Source: Streptomyces sp. NBC_00376 (GTDB taxonomy: Bacteria; Actinomycetota; Actinomycetes; Streptomycetales; Streptomycetaceae). From it: 64,000 nucleotides of DNA. A model generated the notes under the pieces. It had not been told where the DNA came from. It ran no database searches and saw nothing but the letters and a program-made list of their open reading frames with translations. Where the stretch lies: the NCBI RefSeq assembly GCF_036077095.1, contig NZ_CP107960.1, positions 3,224,001 to 3,288,000 of the forward strand, read 5' to 3'. A program made the translations under genes and the position numbers. Shown here in pieces: positions 21,588 through 30,340 of this stretch (the first letter of the stretch is position 1; each line of letters begins with the position of its first letter).

Positions 21588-23983
21588 CGCTGCTCGACCG
21601 GAAGGACGCGCCGGCCGCGGCACCGCCGGCGCCCACCTCGCCCACCGGCGTCGCCGCCTGGTTCCGCGACCTCGGCCTCGGCATCCGCTTCGCCTCCGGC
21701 GGCGGGCGCGAGGGCTGGACCCGCACCCTGCTGACCGCCGTCGGCGTCGGCCTCGGGGTGGCACTGCTGCTGACCGCCGCCTCCGCACCGCATCTGCTCC
21801 AGGAGCGTTCCGCGCGCAGCGAGGCCCGCGCCGAGAGCTCCGTTCCCGGCGGGCCCGACGCGCAGGCCAAAAAGACCGACGCCTCGGTGCTGCGGATCAA
21901 CTCGGAGACCGAGTACCGCAGCCGCACCGTCGAGGGCTGGCTGATGCGCGCGGACGGTACGCACCCGGTCGTCCCGCCGGGCGTCGCACGCTTCCCCGGT
22001 GCCGACGAGATGGTGGTCTCCCCCGCGCTGAAGGAACTGCTGGACTCCTCGGAGGGCAGCCTCCTCAAGGAGCGGCTGCCGTACCGGATCACCGGCACGA
22101 TCGCCGACTCCGGCCTGGTCTCGCCGGGCGACCTGGTCTACTACGCGGGCAGCGACACCCTGACCCCCGCCGACGGCGGCCACCGGATCGCCGGTTACGG
22201 CGATCCGGGGCAGGGCGAGGAGATGCCGCCCGTCCTCATCGTGCTGATCATCATGATCTGCGTGGTGCTGCTGGTGCCGGTCGCGATCTTCATCGCGACG
22301 GCGGTGCGGTTCGGCGGCGACCGCCGTGACCGCCGGCTCGCCGCGCTGCGGCTGGTGGGTACGGACATCCGGATGACCCGGCGGATCGCGGCCGGCGAGG
22401 CCCTGTTCGGGGCGCTCCTCGGCGTGCTGACCGGGGCGGTGCTCTTCCTGGTGGGGCGCCGATTCGTCGGTCACATCGAGGTGTGGAACGTCAGCGTCTT
22501 CCCGTCCGACCTGGTGCCCGACCCCGTGCTGACGGCGCTGGTCGTCGTCTCCGTCCCGGTGGCGGCGGTGCTGGTCACGCTGGTCGCGATGCGCTCGGTG
22601 GTGATCGAACCGCTCGGCGTCGTACGGGGCGGCGGCAACCGCGGGCGCCGGCTCTGGTGGCGGCTGCCGATGCCGGTCGCGGGTCTGGCGGTGCTCGGAC
22701 TGACCGGCAAGGTCGACGAGTTCACCCCGGTCAACCCGTATCCGATCGCGGGCGGTGCCGTGCTGGTCCTGGTCGGGCTCGCGCTGCTGCTGCCCTGGCT
22801 GGTCGAGGCGTGCGTGAACCGGCTGCACGGCGGCCCGGTGCCCTGGCAGCTCGCCACCCGCAGGCTCCAGCTGAGCAGCGGGGCCGCCTCCCGCGCGGTC
22901 AGCGGCATCACGGTCGCCGTCGCGGGAGCGGTGGCACTGCAGATGCTGTTCGCCGCGGTGGGCGACGAGTTCAGCACGGTGACCGGGCAGGACCCGTCGC
23001 GGGCCCAGTTCTACACGTACTCCGAGAAGGTCGAACCCGGGGCGGCCACCCGGACCATCGAGGAGTTCAAGGCCACCAAGGGCGTGGACGCCGTCATCGG
23101 GAAGGTCGAGACGTACGCCACCCGGCCCGGCAAGTACACGAAGTCCGACGTGCAGCCGACCACCAGTCTCATCGTCGGCGACTGCGCGACCCTGCGCGAA
23201 CTCGCCCGGATCGGCTCCTGCACGGACGGCGACACCTTCGTGGCCCACCCCAGGAACGACAAGGAGATGTCCGACTGGGTCGATGCGACGGCCCGCAAGG
23301 GCAAGGAGGTCCTGATCGGCTCGGGCTACGGCCAGAAGCCGATGCGGTGGACCCTGCCCACCGACTCCCGGACGGTCCAGGCCCGCCACGATCCGCTGGG
23401 CGAGGACTCCTGGGGCATCATGGCCACCATCGGCGCCCTCGACCCGAGCAAGCTGCCGGGCGCGACGACCCAGACGCAGATCCGGATCGACGAGAGCGTC
23501 GAGGACGCCGCGGAGTACGTACGGAACACGGCGGCCCGGATCGACCCCGCGATGCGGGTCGCGTCCCTCACGTCGAAGACCCGTGACGAGAAGTACGCCA
23601 GTGTGCAGCGCGGCCTCCAGGTCGGCGCGACCGCGACGCTGCTGCTGATCGCCGCCGCGATGCTGGTCTCCCAGCTGGAGCAGCTGCGCGAACGCAAGCG
23701 CCTGCTGTCGGTCCTGGTCGCCTTCGGCACCCGGCGCTCCACCCTCGCCTGGTCGGTGCTGTGGCAGACCGCCGTACCCGTGGTCATCGGGCTGACGGTC
23801 GCCGTGGCGGGCGGGCTCGGCCTGGGCGCGGCGCTGATCACCATGCTCGACAAGAAGATCACCGACTGGTGGCTGTTCGTGCCGATGACCGGCGCGGGTG
23901 CGGCACTGATCCTGCTGGTCACGCTGGTGTCCCTGCCCTCGCTGTGGCGCCTGATGCGCCCGGAGGGCCTGCGCACGGAGTGA
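21584..23983 (+). CDS. FtsX-like ABC transporter permease (799 aa)
   Basis: A large permease with an N-terminal membrane segment (about 48-68), an extracytoplasmic region (about 70-210), a first FtsX-type bundle (about 215-345), further membrane segments (about 370-470), a second extracytoplasmic domain (about 480-680) and a final three-segment FtsX bundle (about 685-795). This duplicated FtsX plan is that of MacB-like/BceB-like drug transporters. The hairpin at 23996-24036 ends the operon. Confidence 0.92.
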   Translation: MTLLDRKDAPAAAPPAPTSPTGVAAWFRDLGLGIRFASGGGREGWTRTLLTAVGVGLGVALLLTAASAPHLLQERSARSEARAESSVPGGPDAQAKKTDASVLRINSETEYRSRTVEGWLMRADGTHPVVPPGVARFPGADEMVVSPALKELLDSSEGSLLKERLPYRITGTIADSGLVSPGDLVYYAGSDTLTPADGGHRIAGYGDPGQGEEMPPVLIVLIIMICVVLLVPVAIFIATAVRFGGDRRDRRLAALRLVGTDIRMTRRIAAGEALFGALLGVLTGAVLFLVGRRFVGHIEVWNVSVFPSDLVPDPVLTALVVVSVPVAAVLVTLVAMRSVVIEPLGVVRGGGNRGRRLWWRLPMPVAGLAVLGLTGKVDEFTPVNPYPIAGGAVLVLVGLALLLPWLVEACVNRLHGGPVPWQLATRRLQLSSGAASRAVSGITVAVAGAVALQMLFAAVGDEFSTVTGQDPSRAQFYTYSEKVEPGAATRTIEEFKATKGVDAVIGKVETYATRPGKYTKSDVQPTTSLIVGDCATLRELARIGSCTDGDTFVAHPRNDKEMSDWVDATARKGKEVLIGSGYGQKPMRWTLPTDSRTVQARHDPLGEDSWGIMATIGALDPSKLPGATTQTQIRIDESVEDAAEYVRNTAARIDPAMRVASLTSKTRDEKYASVQRGLQVGATATLLLIAAAMLVSQLEQLRERKRLLSVLVAFGTRRSTLAWSVLWQTAVPVVIGLTVAVAGGLGLGAALITMLDKKITDWWLFVPMTGAGAALILLVTLVSLPSLWRLMRPEGLRTE

Positions 23984-23995
23984 CCTGTGCGAGGC

Positions 23996-24036
23996 GGCGA
24001 GGGGGCGCGGTTCCTCGGGAGCCGCGCCCCCTCGCC
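23996..24036. terminator. Hairpin ending the PadR-ABC-FtsX operon
   Basis: A 15-bp perfect stem (GGCGAGGGGGCGCGG and complement) with an 11-nt loop, 13 bp after the permease stop, followed by TTG. The lipoprotein gene converges from the other side. Confidence 0.85.
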
Positions 24037-24093
24037 TTGAGCCGGCGCTGGTCGGCGCTCGTACCGGACTTACCGAAGGCAGTACCGTCGGCC

Positions 24094-24699
24094 TCAGCTC
24101 GGAGAACCAGAAGCGACCGGCTTGTCGGACGACCAGAAGTCGGAGTGCACGTTGGGAGTGGGCACTTCCTTCCCGCGGTAGTCAGTGCCCTTCCCCGGAG
24201 TGGAGGGCTGCGCCACCTTCGACTTGTCCACGCAGGCCGTTTGGACATCCAGGAAGAACTGCCCCTTGTACCCGACGACCAACCCCATCCTCAATACACC
24301 GTCGCCGGCATCGGCAAAGATGGCAGGGAACTCCTCGTCGGGCCTGACCTTGGTAATTGTGTAGCCCGACTTCTTCCATGCCCGCTCGATGATTCCGAGA
24401 AGCGAACCCCTGCGTTCCTCGGAGACCTGAGTCATGACCACAGCACGGCGCGTGACATCGCCGAGTTCCGGAGCGCCGGTGCACATTCCGCTGTCGGATT
24501 GACCGTGCGTCCACTCCAGGGGAGGGCGCACAGAAGACAGCGTGTCGCCGATGAGGCTGTCGGCCTTGTCCGCAGCCTGCTGCATATTCACGCTGGAACT
24601 CCTTTGGGAAGCAGGGGAATTATTGCTGCCACTCCCGCAGCCAGTTACGAAAGCCATGGCAAGCACAAGGACGGCGATGCGATTGGATACGTACTTCAC
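24094..24699 (-). CDS. Putative lipoprotein (201 aa)
   Basis: A type II signal peptide with lipobox VTGC (Cys at about residue 21) is followed by a Ser/Asn-rich linker and a small alpha/beta domain (about 35-180). I recognise no enzymatic motif. The GTG at 24699 has GAAGAGG 7 nt upstream. A remnant of a WXG100-like small gene lies immediately upstream on the same strand (24849-24932), a pairing I recall from other Streptomyces. Its base composition is lower in GC than its neighbours. Confidence 0.75.
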   Translation of the reverse strand: MKYVSNRIAVLVLAMAFVTGCGSGSNNSPASQRSSSVNMQQAADKADSLIGDTLSSVRPPLEWTHGQSDSGMCTGAPELGDVTRRAVVMTQVSEERRGSLLGIIERAWKKSGYTITKVRPDEEFPAIFADAGDGVLRMGLVVGYKGQFFLDVQTACVDKSKVAQPSTPGKGTDYRGKEVPTPNVHSDFWSSDKPVASGSPS

Positions 24700-24848
24700 C
24701 GCGGGGCCTCTTCAGTAATCAAGTCTGAATGTCCGGCGACGATCAAAGCGAGATTGTCTGCCGCTGACGGGTTCCTGTCCACGTCGAAATAACCAGAATG
24801 CGCGGGAGTTGGCCCTTGGCCCGACAGCCAGAACGGGAGTGGGCCGTC

Positions 24849-24932
24849 ACCACTCTCCATTTATCTCCATGTGCGTAGTGTGGCGCTGCGCCGCATCGGC
24901 TTTGAGTTGTTCCCATTCATCCCACGCCATGC
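24849..24932 (-). pseudogene. Relic of a short WXG100-like gene (27 codons left)
   Basis: The ATG at 24932 follows a good RBS (GAGAGGGG) and encodes MAWDEWEQLKADAAQRHTTH, the N-terminus typical of about 110-aa Streptomyces WXG100/ESAT-6-like proteins that precede lipoprotein genes. A TGA comes after 27 codons, and I cannot find the rest of the family sequence in the 150 bp that follow in any frame. I infer truncation by deletion or frameshift. A deliberate micro-protein is the alternative. Confidence 0.5.
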
Positions 24933-25369
24933 CTGGCCCCTCTCCCCCAGTGCCCCGGATGCCATCCGGGCAGGCTTCCCCGGGCTCCCCCATGAGTCCG
25001 TCGCGCTCATTTGAGGTTGCAGTCGCAGATCTTAGTGTTCAGTACGTTAAGTGACGTACAGTCACTCAAATTTCAGAGGTTTTGTATAGGTAAATTGGCT
25101 TGAAGTATTGCCGATTACGGACCGTCCGGGGCGATCACCATGGCTTCCGAGGCCTCCCGGCACTGTGCCGCTACTCACAGGGGCGTACCCTCTGCTCGGG
25201 CTCAGTCGACCCTCGTCCGGCCACCCGGGCGGAAAACCTTCGAAAGCGTGGCAACGGATACAAGCGACCTCCCGCGCGGGCCGGTCGGAGACCGCCATGC
25301 ACGGAGTGACGAGCCGCGAGGACACGGTCCATTCAGAGGCGGCACCCCGCGCCTGACTCGCCCCAAGGG
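24933..25369. other. 437-bp AT-richer gap with an inverted repeat, no gene seen
   Basis: Upstream of the relic gene and behind oxyR. It contains the dyad AGTGAC-GTACA-GTCACT at 25051-25067 and AT-rich sequence around 25040-25110, suitable for a promoter reading towards the lipoprotein. The short open frames here (for example minus 25062-25325) have no recognisable product. Confidence 0.5.
25051..25067. promoter_or_regulatory. Inverted repeat AGTGAC-N5-GTCACT
   Basis: Perfect 6-bp arms in the AT-rich segment upstream of the WXG100-like relic and lipoprotein. It could be an operator for that transcript. No adjacent regulator is obvious. Confidence 0.35.
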
Positions 25370-26329
25370 CTAAGGCCCTCCCGTCACCCGTACCGGCAGC
25401 CCCCGCATCGCCTCCCGCAGCGCCGCCGCGAACTCCTCGAACTCCTCGTGCCGCGCCGCCCCGGTCCGCATCCCCAGCGCCACCCGCCTCGACGGTGCCG
25501 GCTCCGCGAAGTACCCGGTGATCAGGGCCTCGTTGCGGCCGGTCTCGACCGTCACCGCGGTCCGCGGCAGCAGCGTCACCCCGAGCCCGCCGGCCACCAG
25601 CTGGACCAGCGTGGAGAGCCCGGCCGCGGTCGTGGTGACCGGCGCCCCCTCCGTGCGGCCCGCCTCCCGGCAGATGTCCAGGGCCTGGTCGCGCAGGCAG
25701 TGCCCCTCGTCGAGCAGCAGCAGCGGCAGCTCGCGCAGCGCCTCGCGCGGAATGTCGGCGCGCCCGCCCAGCCAGTGGTCCTGCTCCATCACCAGGACGA
25801 AGTCCTCCTCGAAGAGCGGAAGTTCGGTGACGCCCGGCACCCCGAGCGGAACGGCGAGCAGCAGCAGATCGAGCCTTCCCGCGGCCAGCCCCTCCAGTAG
25901 CGAGGAGGTCTGCTCCTCGTGCACCTGGAGGTCGAGCTCCGGGTAGCGCTCATGGACCAGCCGCAGCACCGTCGGCAGCAGGTACGGGGCGACGGTCGGG
26001 ATCACTCCGAGCCTGAGCACGCCGGTGAACGGCGCCCGGACCGCCTCGGCCTCCTCCATCAGCTCGCCGACGGCCTCCAGCACCGCACGGGCCCGCACCG
26101 CGAGCCGCTCCCCGGCCGGCGAGAGCAGGACCTTGCGCGTCGTACGCTCGATGAGCTGGACACCCAGTGCCTCCTCCAGCGCCGACACGGCTCCGGACAG
26201 CGCCGGCTGACTCATCCCGATTGCTGCCGCAGCGTCCCTGAAGTGCAGATATTCCGCGACGGCCACGAAGGCACGCAGCTGCGACAGGCTGGGCTGTTTG
26301 GGCCTACTGCCCTGATTCACCTGAGCCAC
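25370..26329 (-). CDS. oxyR: LysR-type peroxide sensor OxyR (319 aa)
   Basis: N-terminal LysR HTH (about 14-75: LSQLRAFVAVAEYLHFRDAAAAIGMSQPALS) and a C-terminal sensor domain with Cys211 and Cys220 in GHCLRDQALDIC, the same 9-residue spacing as the redox cysteines of E. coli OxyR. The GTG at 26329 is chosen because GGAGGT lies 8 nt upstream; the longer frame to 26443 runs into the promoter. It is divergent from ahpC-ahpD, which it activates in S. coelicolor. Confidence 0.95.
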   Translation of the reverse strand: MAQVNQGSRPKQPSLSQLRAFVAVAEYLHFRDAAAAIGMSQPALSGAVSALEEALGVQLIERTTRKVLLSPAGERLAVRARAVLEAVGELMEEAEAVRAPFTGVLRLGVIPTVAPYLLPTVLRLVHERYPELDLQVHEEQTSSLLEGLAAGRLDLLLLAVPLGVPGVTELPLFEEDFVLVMEQDHWLGGRADIPREALRELPLLLLDEGHCLRDQALDICREAGRTEGAPVTTTAAGLSTLVQLVAGGLGVTLLPRTAVTVETGRNEALITGYFAEPAPSRRVALGMRTGAARHEEFEEFAAALREAMRGLPVRVTGGP

Positions 26330-26460
26330 TGATAGGCACCTCCGATCATCAAGGCCGAGTGTAGCTATTTCCGCGATCAATGCACTCTGTGCCAAGGTGG
26401 ACCTTGTCCAACCCTCAGGAAATCCCCTAAAAGGGAATTCCAACGCTACAAGGAGAGCGC
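26330..26460. promoter_or_regulatory. Divergent oxyR-ahpC promoter region
   Basis: The 131-bp gap must contain both promoters and the OxyR-binding site. It is AT-richer than its surroundings. I see LysR-type T-N11-A candidates around 26355-26385 but cannot single out one box. AAGGAG at 26449 is the ahpC RBS. Confidence 0.6.
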
Positions 26461-27015
26461 GTGCTCACTGTCGGTGACAAGTTCCCCGAGTTCGACCTGA
26501 CTGCTTGTGTCTCGCTGGAGAGCGGCAAGGAGTTCGAGCAGATCAACCACAAGACCTACGAGGGCAAGTGGAAGATCGTCTTCGCGTGGCCGAAGGACTT
26601 CACCTTCGTGTGCCCCACCGAGATCGCCGCCTTCGGCAAGCTGAACGACGAGTTCGCCGACCGTGACGCCCAGATCCTCGGCTTCTCCGGTGACTCCGAG
26701 TTCGTGCACCACGCCTGGCGCAAGGACCACCCGGACCTGACCGACCTGCCGTTCCCGATGATGGCCGACTCGAAGCACGAGCTCATGCGTGACCTCGGCA
26801 TCGAGGGCGAGGACGGCTTCGCCCAGCGCGCCGTCTTCATCGTCGACCAGAACAACGAGATCCAGTTCACGATGGTGACCGCCGGTTCCGTGGGCCGTAA
26901 CCCCAAGGAGGTCCTGCGGGTCCTGGACGCCCTGCAGACCGACGAGCTGTGCCCGTGCAACTGGACCAAGGGCGAGAACACCCTCGACCCGGTCGCCCTC
27001 CTCTCGGGCGAGTGA
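26461..27015 (+). CDS. ahpC: Alkyl hydroperoxide reductase C, 2-Cys peroxiredoxin (184 aa)
   Basis: Reduces peroxides and peroxynitrite. Peroxidatic Cys51 is in FTFVCPTE and the resolving cysteines are at 164/166 in DELCPCNW. GTG start with AAGGAG. The ahpD gene starts 12 bp downstream, so the two form an operon controlled by the divergent OxyR. Confidence 0.97.
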   Translation: MLTVGDKFPEFDLTACVSLESGKEFEQINHKTYEGKWKIVFAWPKDFTFVCPTEIAAFGKLNDEFADRDAQILGFSGDSEFVHHAWRKDHPDLTDLPFPMMADSKHELMRDLGIEGEDGFAQRAVFIVDQNNEIQFTMVTAGSVGRNPKEVLRVLDALQTDELCPCNWTKGENTLDPVALLSGE

Positions 27016-27027
27016 GCTGACAGCGAC

Positions 27028-27561
27028 ATGGCACTCGACGAACTGAAGGCCGCCGTTCCGGACTTCGCCAAGGATCTGAAGCTGAACCTCGGCTCGGTCA
27101 TCGGCAACAGCGAGCTCCCGCAGCAGCAGCTGTGGGGCACCGTCCTCGCCTGCGCGATCGCCTCGCGCTCGCCGAAGGTGCTGCGCGAGCTGGAGCCGGA
27201 GGCGAAGGCCAACCTCTCCGCGGAGGCGTACACCGCCGCGAAGTCGGCCGCCGCCATCATGGCGATGAACAACGTCTTCTACCGGACCCGGCACCTGCTG
27301 TCGGACCCCGAGTACGGGACGCTCCGTGCGGGTCTGCGGATGAACGTCATCGGCAAGCCCGGCGTGGAGAAGATCGACTTCGAGCTGTGGTCGCTCGCCG
27401 TCTCCGCGATCAACGGCTGCGGCCAGTGCCTGGACTCCCACGAGCAGGTGCTGCGCAAGGCCGGCGTGGACCGTGAGACCATTCAGGAAGCCGTCAAGAT
27501 CGCCTCGGTGATCCAGGCGGTGGGCGTGACCCTCGATGCCGAGGCCGTGCTCGCCGAGTAG
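27028..27561 (+). CDS. ahpD: Alkyl hydroperoxide reductase D (177 aa)
   Basis: Carboxymuconolactone-decarboxylase-fold protein that reduces AhpC. The redox pair is Cys131-x-x-Cys134 ([11 protein letters not shown]) with His138 and Glu119 in the expected places; the family's usual His between the cysteines is Gln here. It follows ahpC by 12 bp and ends at the hairpin 27583-27625. Confidence 0.96.
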   Translation: MALDELKAAVPDFAKDLKLNLGSVIGNSELPQQQLWGTVLACAIASRSPKVLRELEPEAKANLSAEAYTAAKSAAAIMAMNNVFYRTRHLLSDPEYGTLRAGLRMNVIGKPGVEKIDFELWSLAVSAINGCGQCLDSHEQVLRKAGVDRETIQEAVKIASVIQAVGVTLDAEAVLAE

Positions 27562-27582
27562 GACCAGCAGTACCCCCTGTAC

Positions 27583-27625
27583 GAGAAGGGCCCCGTGGAC
27601 GACCGACCGTCCCGGGGCCCTTCTC
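27583..27625. terminator. Hairpin after ahpCD
   Basis: GAGAAGGGCCCCG and its exact complement around a 17-nt loop, 21 bp after the ahpD stop, followed by TCTTG. It also faces the end of the convergent permease gene. Confidence 0.8.
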
Positions 27626-27660
27626 TCTTGTGCTTGTGCGTCCCGCGTCCGCGGCAGGCC

Positions 27661-29103
27661 CTACTTGCCGGGCCCGTTCTTCGTGCCGCCGCCGTCGCCG
27701 TCCTCGTCGTCGGCGTGGCCGGTGCCCTCGGGCCGCGAGCCCGGTGCGGGGGTCGGAGCGACGTCGACCGCGGTCGCCCCGCGCGGGGACGGCGCGTATC
27801 TCAGCGCCTGTTCCTGCCCGTACGTCCGCAGATAGCCGACCACCGTGTTGGTGACCGCGACCAGCGGCACCGCGACGACCGCACCGCCGATGCCCGCGAT
27901 CATGCCGCCCGCGGCGACCGAGAGGACGACGGCGAGCGGATGCACCCGCACCGCGCGCCCCAGGATGAACGGCTGGAGCACATGGCCCTCGATCTGCTGG
28001 ACGGCGAGCACCACCGCCAGCACCATCAGGGCGGTGAACACGCCCTCGGTGACCAGCGCGACGACCACCGCCAGCGCCCCGGAGACCACCGCACCGACCA
28101 GCGGGATGAAGGCGAAGAGGAAGATGAAGACGGCCAGCGGCACCGCCATCGGCACGTCGAGGAAGAAGATCCCGAGCCCGATGAAGATCGCGTCGATCAG
28201 CGCCACTATGACGGTGCCCCGCACATAGGAGGTCAGCGTCCGCCAGGCGCGCGGCCCGGCGCCCGCGACCCCCGGCCGGGCCTGGGCCGGCACCAGCTTC
28301 AGCACCCAGTGCCAGATGCGCCTTCCGTCGTACAGCAGGAAGAGCGTCGAGAACATCGCCAGCAGTATCCCGGTGAGGACCTCCACCATCACGGTGACGC
28401 CCTCCAGTCCCGCGGAGGTGATCTGCTCGGTGTTGGTGCCGATGGTGTCGCTGAGGTTCTTCGCGATGTCGTTGATCTGCTGCTCGGTGACGTGGAAGGG
28501 GCTGTCGAGCAGCCAGCGCTTCAACTCGTCGATACCGTCCCGCACCCGGTCGGAGAGGGTGTCGAGGTTGTCCATGACCTGCCAGACCACGAACCAGCCG
28601 ACCAGGCCCATGACGACGAAGCCCAGGATCGCCGTGACGGCGGTGGCCAGACCGCGCGGCAGCCCGTGGCGGCGCAGCCGGGCGACGGTCGGCTGGAGCA
28701 TCGCGGTGACGAGCAGTGCGGCGACGAACGCCAGAACCACCAGCTGCACGGCGCTGATGACCTTCATCAGCACCCAGAGGGTGCCCGCCAGGACGAGCAG
28801 CCGCCAGCCCGCCTCGGCCGCGACGCGCATCCCCCAGGGGATCGCCGCGACCGGATCGGGCCGGGCGGCGACGGAAGGGGCGTACGAGGGCGGTGGCGGG
28901 ACGCGGTCGTCCGCGTCCCGTGCCGCTTCGGCCGGAACGTCCGCGGCGGGCACGGCGGAGGCGGTCACGTCCCCGGCGGACCCCGGCAGCTCGGCCCGCC
29001 CGGCCCCCTGGCCCACGGCCTCGTCCCGGCGCTGCTCCAGCCGGTCGCCCAGCTCGGTCAGTTCGGCGCCCAGCCGGCCGAGCCAGCCCGGTAGTTTCGA
29101 CAT
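27661..29103 (-). CDS. AI-2E family (PerM-like) membrane transporter (480 aa)
   Basis: Integral membrane protein with about 8 segments. The N-terminal 90 residues are cytoplasmic and Glu/Arg-rich. Conserved AI-2E features include the amphipathic middle region (WLLDSPFHVTEQQINDIAKNL) and the C-terminal FAFIPLVGAVVSGALAVVVAL..EGHVLQPFILGRAVRVHPLAVVLS. The tail is Asp/Gly-rich. I choose the ATG at 29103 (RBS GAAGAGGAAC). Autoinducer-2 export is only the family's historical label; the substrate is unknown. Confidence 0.9.
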   Translation of the reverse strand: MSKLPGWLGRLGAELTELGDRLEQRRDEAVGQGAGRAELPGSAGDVTASAVPAADVPAEAARDADDRVPPPPSYAPSVAARPDPVAAIPWGMRVAAEAGWRLLVLAGTLWVLMKVISAVQLVVLAFVAALLVTAMLQPTVARLRRHGLPRGLATAVTAILGFVVMGLVGWFVVWQVMDNLDTLSDRVRDGIDELKRWLLDSPFHVTEQQINDIAKNLSDTIGTNTEQITSAGLEGVTVMVEVLTGILLAMFSTLFLLYDGRRIWHWVLKLVPAQARPGVAGAGPRAWRTLTSYVRGTVIVALIDAIFIGLGIFFLDVPMAVPLAVFIFLFAFIPLVGAVVSGALAVVVALVTEGVFTALMVLAVVLAVQQIEGHVLQPFILGRAVRVHPLAVVLSVAAGGMIAGIGGAVVAVPLVAVTNTVVGYLRTYGQEQALRYAPSPRGATAVDVAPTPAPGSRPEGTGHADDEDGDGGGTKNGPGK

Positions 29104-29174
29104 GATCGTTCCTCTTCCCCCGTTTACTCTCCCCACCGCTCCCCCACTGGACGGTTCGGACCGACCGTACACGC

Positions 29175-29211
29175 GCGAAGCCCCCCACCGTAGAACGGTG
29201 AGGGGCTTCGC
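29175..29211 (-). terminator. Hairpin downstream of the lytic transglycosylase gene
   Basis: GCGAAGCCCC-C-CACCGT and complement with one bulge and an AGA loop, 35 bp after the stop of the minus-strand lytic transglycosylase gene and before the next minus-strand gene. Confidence 0.75.
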
Positions 29212-29245
29212 ACGAGAGGAACGCGAACCTCGGGAGGTTCAGGTC

Positions 29246-29950
29246 CTAGTACCAGTGGTTGGCCTGCCAGAACGACCAGGCACCACACGGGCTGCCGTAG
29301 CGGCTGTCCATGTAGTTGAGGCCCCACTTGATCTGGGTGGCCGGGTTGGTCTGCCAGTCGGCACCGGCGGACGCCATCTTGGAGCCGGGCAGCGCCTGGA
29401 CGAGGCCGTAGGCACCGGAAGACGGGTTGCTCGCCCGGTAGTTCCAGGTCGACTCGTGGTTCACGATGTTGCTGAAGCACTGGAACTGGTCGCCAGGAAC
29501 CATCTGACGGGCCATCGCCTGGACCTCGGCGACGGTGTACGAGCTCTGCGTGGCGAAGGCGGAGGCGCTGCGGATCGAGGAGCGGCTGGCGCGCTCGGCG
29601 CGGTCCTTCTTCTCCTGGCGCTCCTTCTCCAGCCTGTCCTCGGCCGCCGCCTTCTTCGACTTGGCGTCCTTGGCGGCCTGGATGCGGGCCGCTTCCTCCA
29701 CGGACTTCTTCGCGGCTGCGTCGGCCGCGGAGGCCTGGGCGTCGGCCTGCTGTGTCAGCGAGGCGGTCTGCACCTGGGCCTGCTGGCCCGCGGGGATGTC
29801 TGCGAGCAGCGTGGTGTCGGCTGCGGTCGCCTCGAAGTTGTTGTCGTCGACAGCAGGGGTGCTGCCCGATGCAACGCCTACGACGGCGCCAACGGTGGTC
29901 ACGGCAGTGGCAGATGCCACGGCGAACCCCCGGACCGAGATCCGGCTCAC
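29246..29950 (-). CDS. Secreted SLT-type lytic transglycosylase (234 aa)
   Basis: A peptidoglycan-cleaving enzyme. A signal-peptide-like segment (FAVASATAVTTVGAVVGVASG) precedes an Ala/Lys/Glu-rich coiled region (about 60-125) and a C-terminal SLT domain (about 135-234) with the catalytic Glu in NHESTWNYRA, then SGAYGLVQALPGSKMASAG and GLNYMDSRYGSPCGAWSFW. The GTG at 29950 is preferred because GGAAGG lies 7 nt upstream; an ATG at 29968 has a poorer RBS. The long leader upstream carries riboswitch-like structure. Confidence 0.9.
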   Translation of the reverse strand: MSRISVRGFAVASATAVTTVGAVVGVASGSTPAVDDNNFEATAADTTLLADIPAGQQAQVQTASLTQQADAQASAADAAAKKSVEEAARIQAAKDAKSKKAAAEDRLEKERQEKKDRAERASRSSIRSASAFATQSSYTVAEVQAMARQMVPGDQFQCFSNIVNHESTWNYRASNPSSGAYGLVQALPGSKMASAGADWQTNPATQIKWGLNYMDSRYGSPCGAWSFWQANHWY

Positions 29951-29964
29951 ACGGTGTCCTTCCA

Positions 29965-30085
29965 GCATCGCCCGCTTAGGTGACCTCGCGGACGCAATCG
30001 TGCCCCTGGCGCTGGCCTCCCTACTGCTTGGGTCACGGGAGGCACGGGCCCGGTGGGCGACTCCCCGGAGGAAGCGCCGCGTGGT
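29965..30085 (-). ncRNA. Candidate riboswitch leader (c-di-AMP/ydaO class possible)
   Basis: On the minus strand, CGCUU (30076-30072) can pair with AAGCG (29977-29973) to close a domain. The latter overlaps an alternative stem, CGUCCGC (29994-29988) with GCGGGCG (29975-29969), so the two are mutually exclusive. Inside are a strong CCUCCC/GGGAGG hairpin and a GGGGAGUCGCCCACCGGG segment. ydaO riboswitches are established upstream of wall hydrolases in Streptomyces; the assignment here is by context and partial resemblance only. Confidence 0.4.
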
Positions 30086-30224
30086 GCTCGCGGGCGGCAT
30101 ACGGACGGCGTTTGTTGAGTTGTGTAGTGCGTAGCACCTGTGGAGGTGCGGGTGTGCCGTATGCGGGGCCTGACGGAAGCAAGACTCTGCCGGAACGGCG
30201 CACCGGGAAGCAATTCTCTGTTGC

Positions 30225-30240
30225 GTGTGAAAGCTCACAC
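30225..30240. promoter_or_regulatory. CRP-like palindrome GTGTGA-AAGC-TCACAC
   Basis: Perfect 6-bp arms upstream of the lytic transglycosylase leader, about 275 bp from the start codon. It resembles a CRP site (TGTGA..TCACA), though with a 4-bp rather than 6-bp spacer. Crp control of wall-lytic genes is known in Streptomyces; binding here is inference. Confidence 0.5.
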
Positions 30241-30340
30241 CTCGTTTGGAGCAAGTGATTTTCGGAAATGGTGCCGCAGCACGGTGCCGCCCGGCTAAGC
30301 TGCTTCGCCCGCCGGGCGGCACCAACTGTCGCATCCTGTA

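Larger units (their letters stand above)
29951..30340 (-). other. 390-bp leader/promoter region of the lytic transglycosylase gene, no gene seen
   Basis: Holds the candidate riboswitch (29965-30085) and the CRP-like palindrome (30225-30240), and backs onto the end of the PhoH gene. No coding sequence is recognisable. Confidence 0.6.

Noticed and set aside
25062..25325. 87-residue minus-strand frame between the relic and oxyR
   Set aside because: No RBS, no family resemblance and atypical composition; best treated as non-coding.
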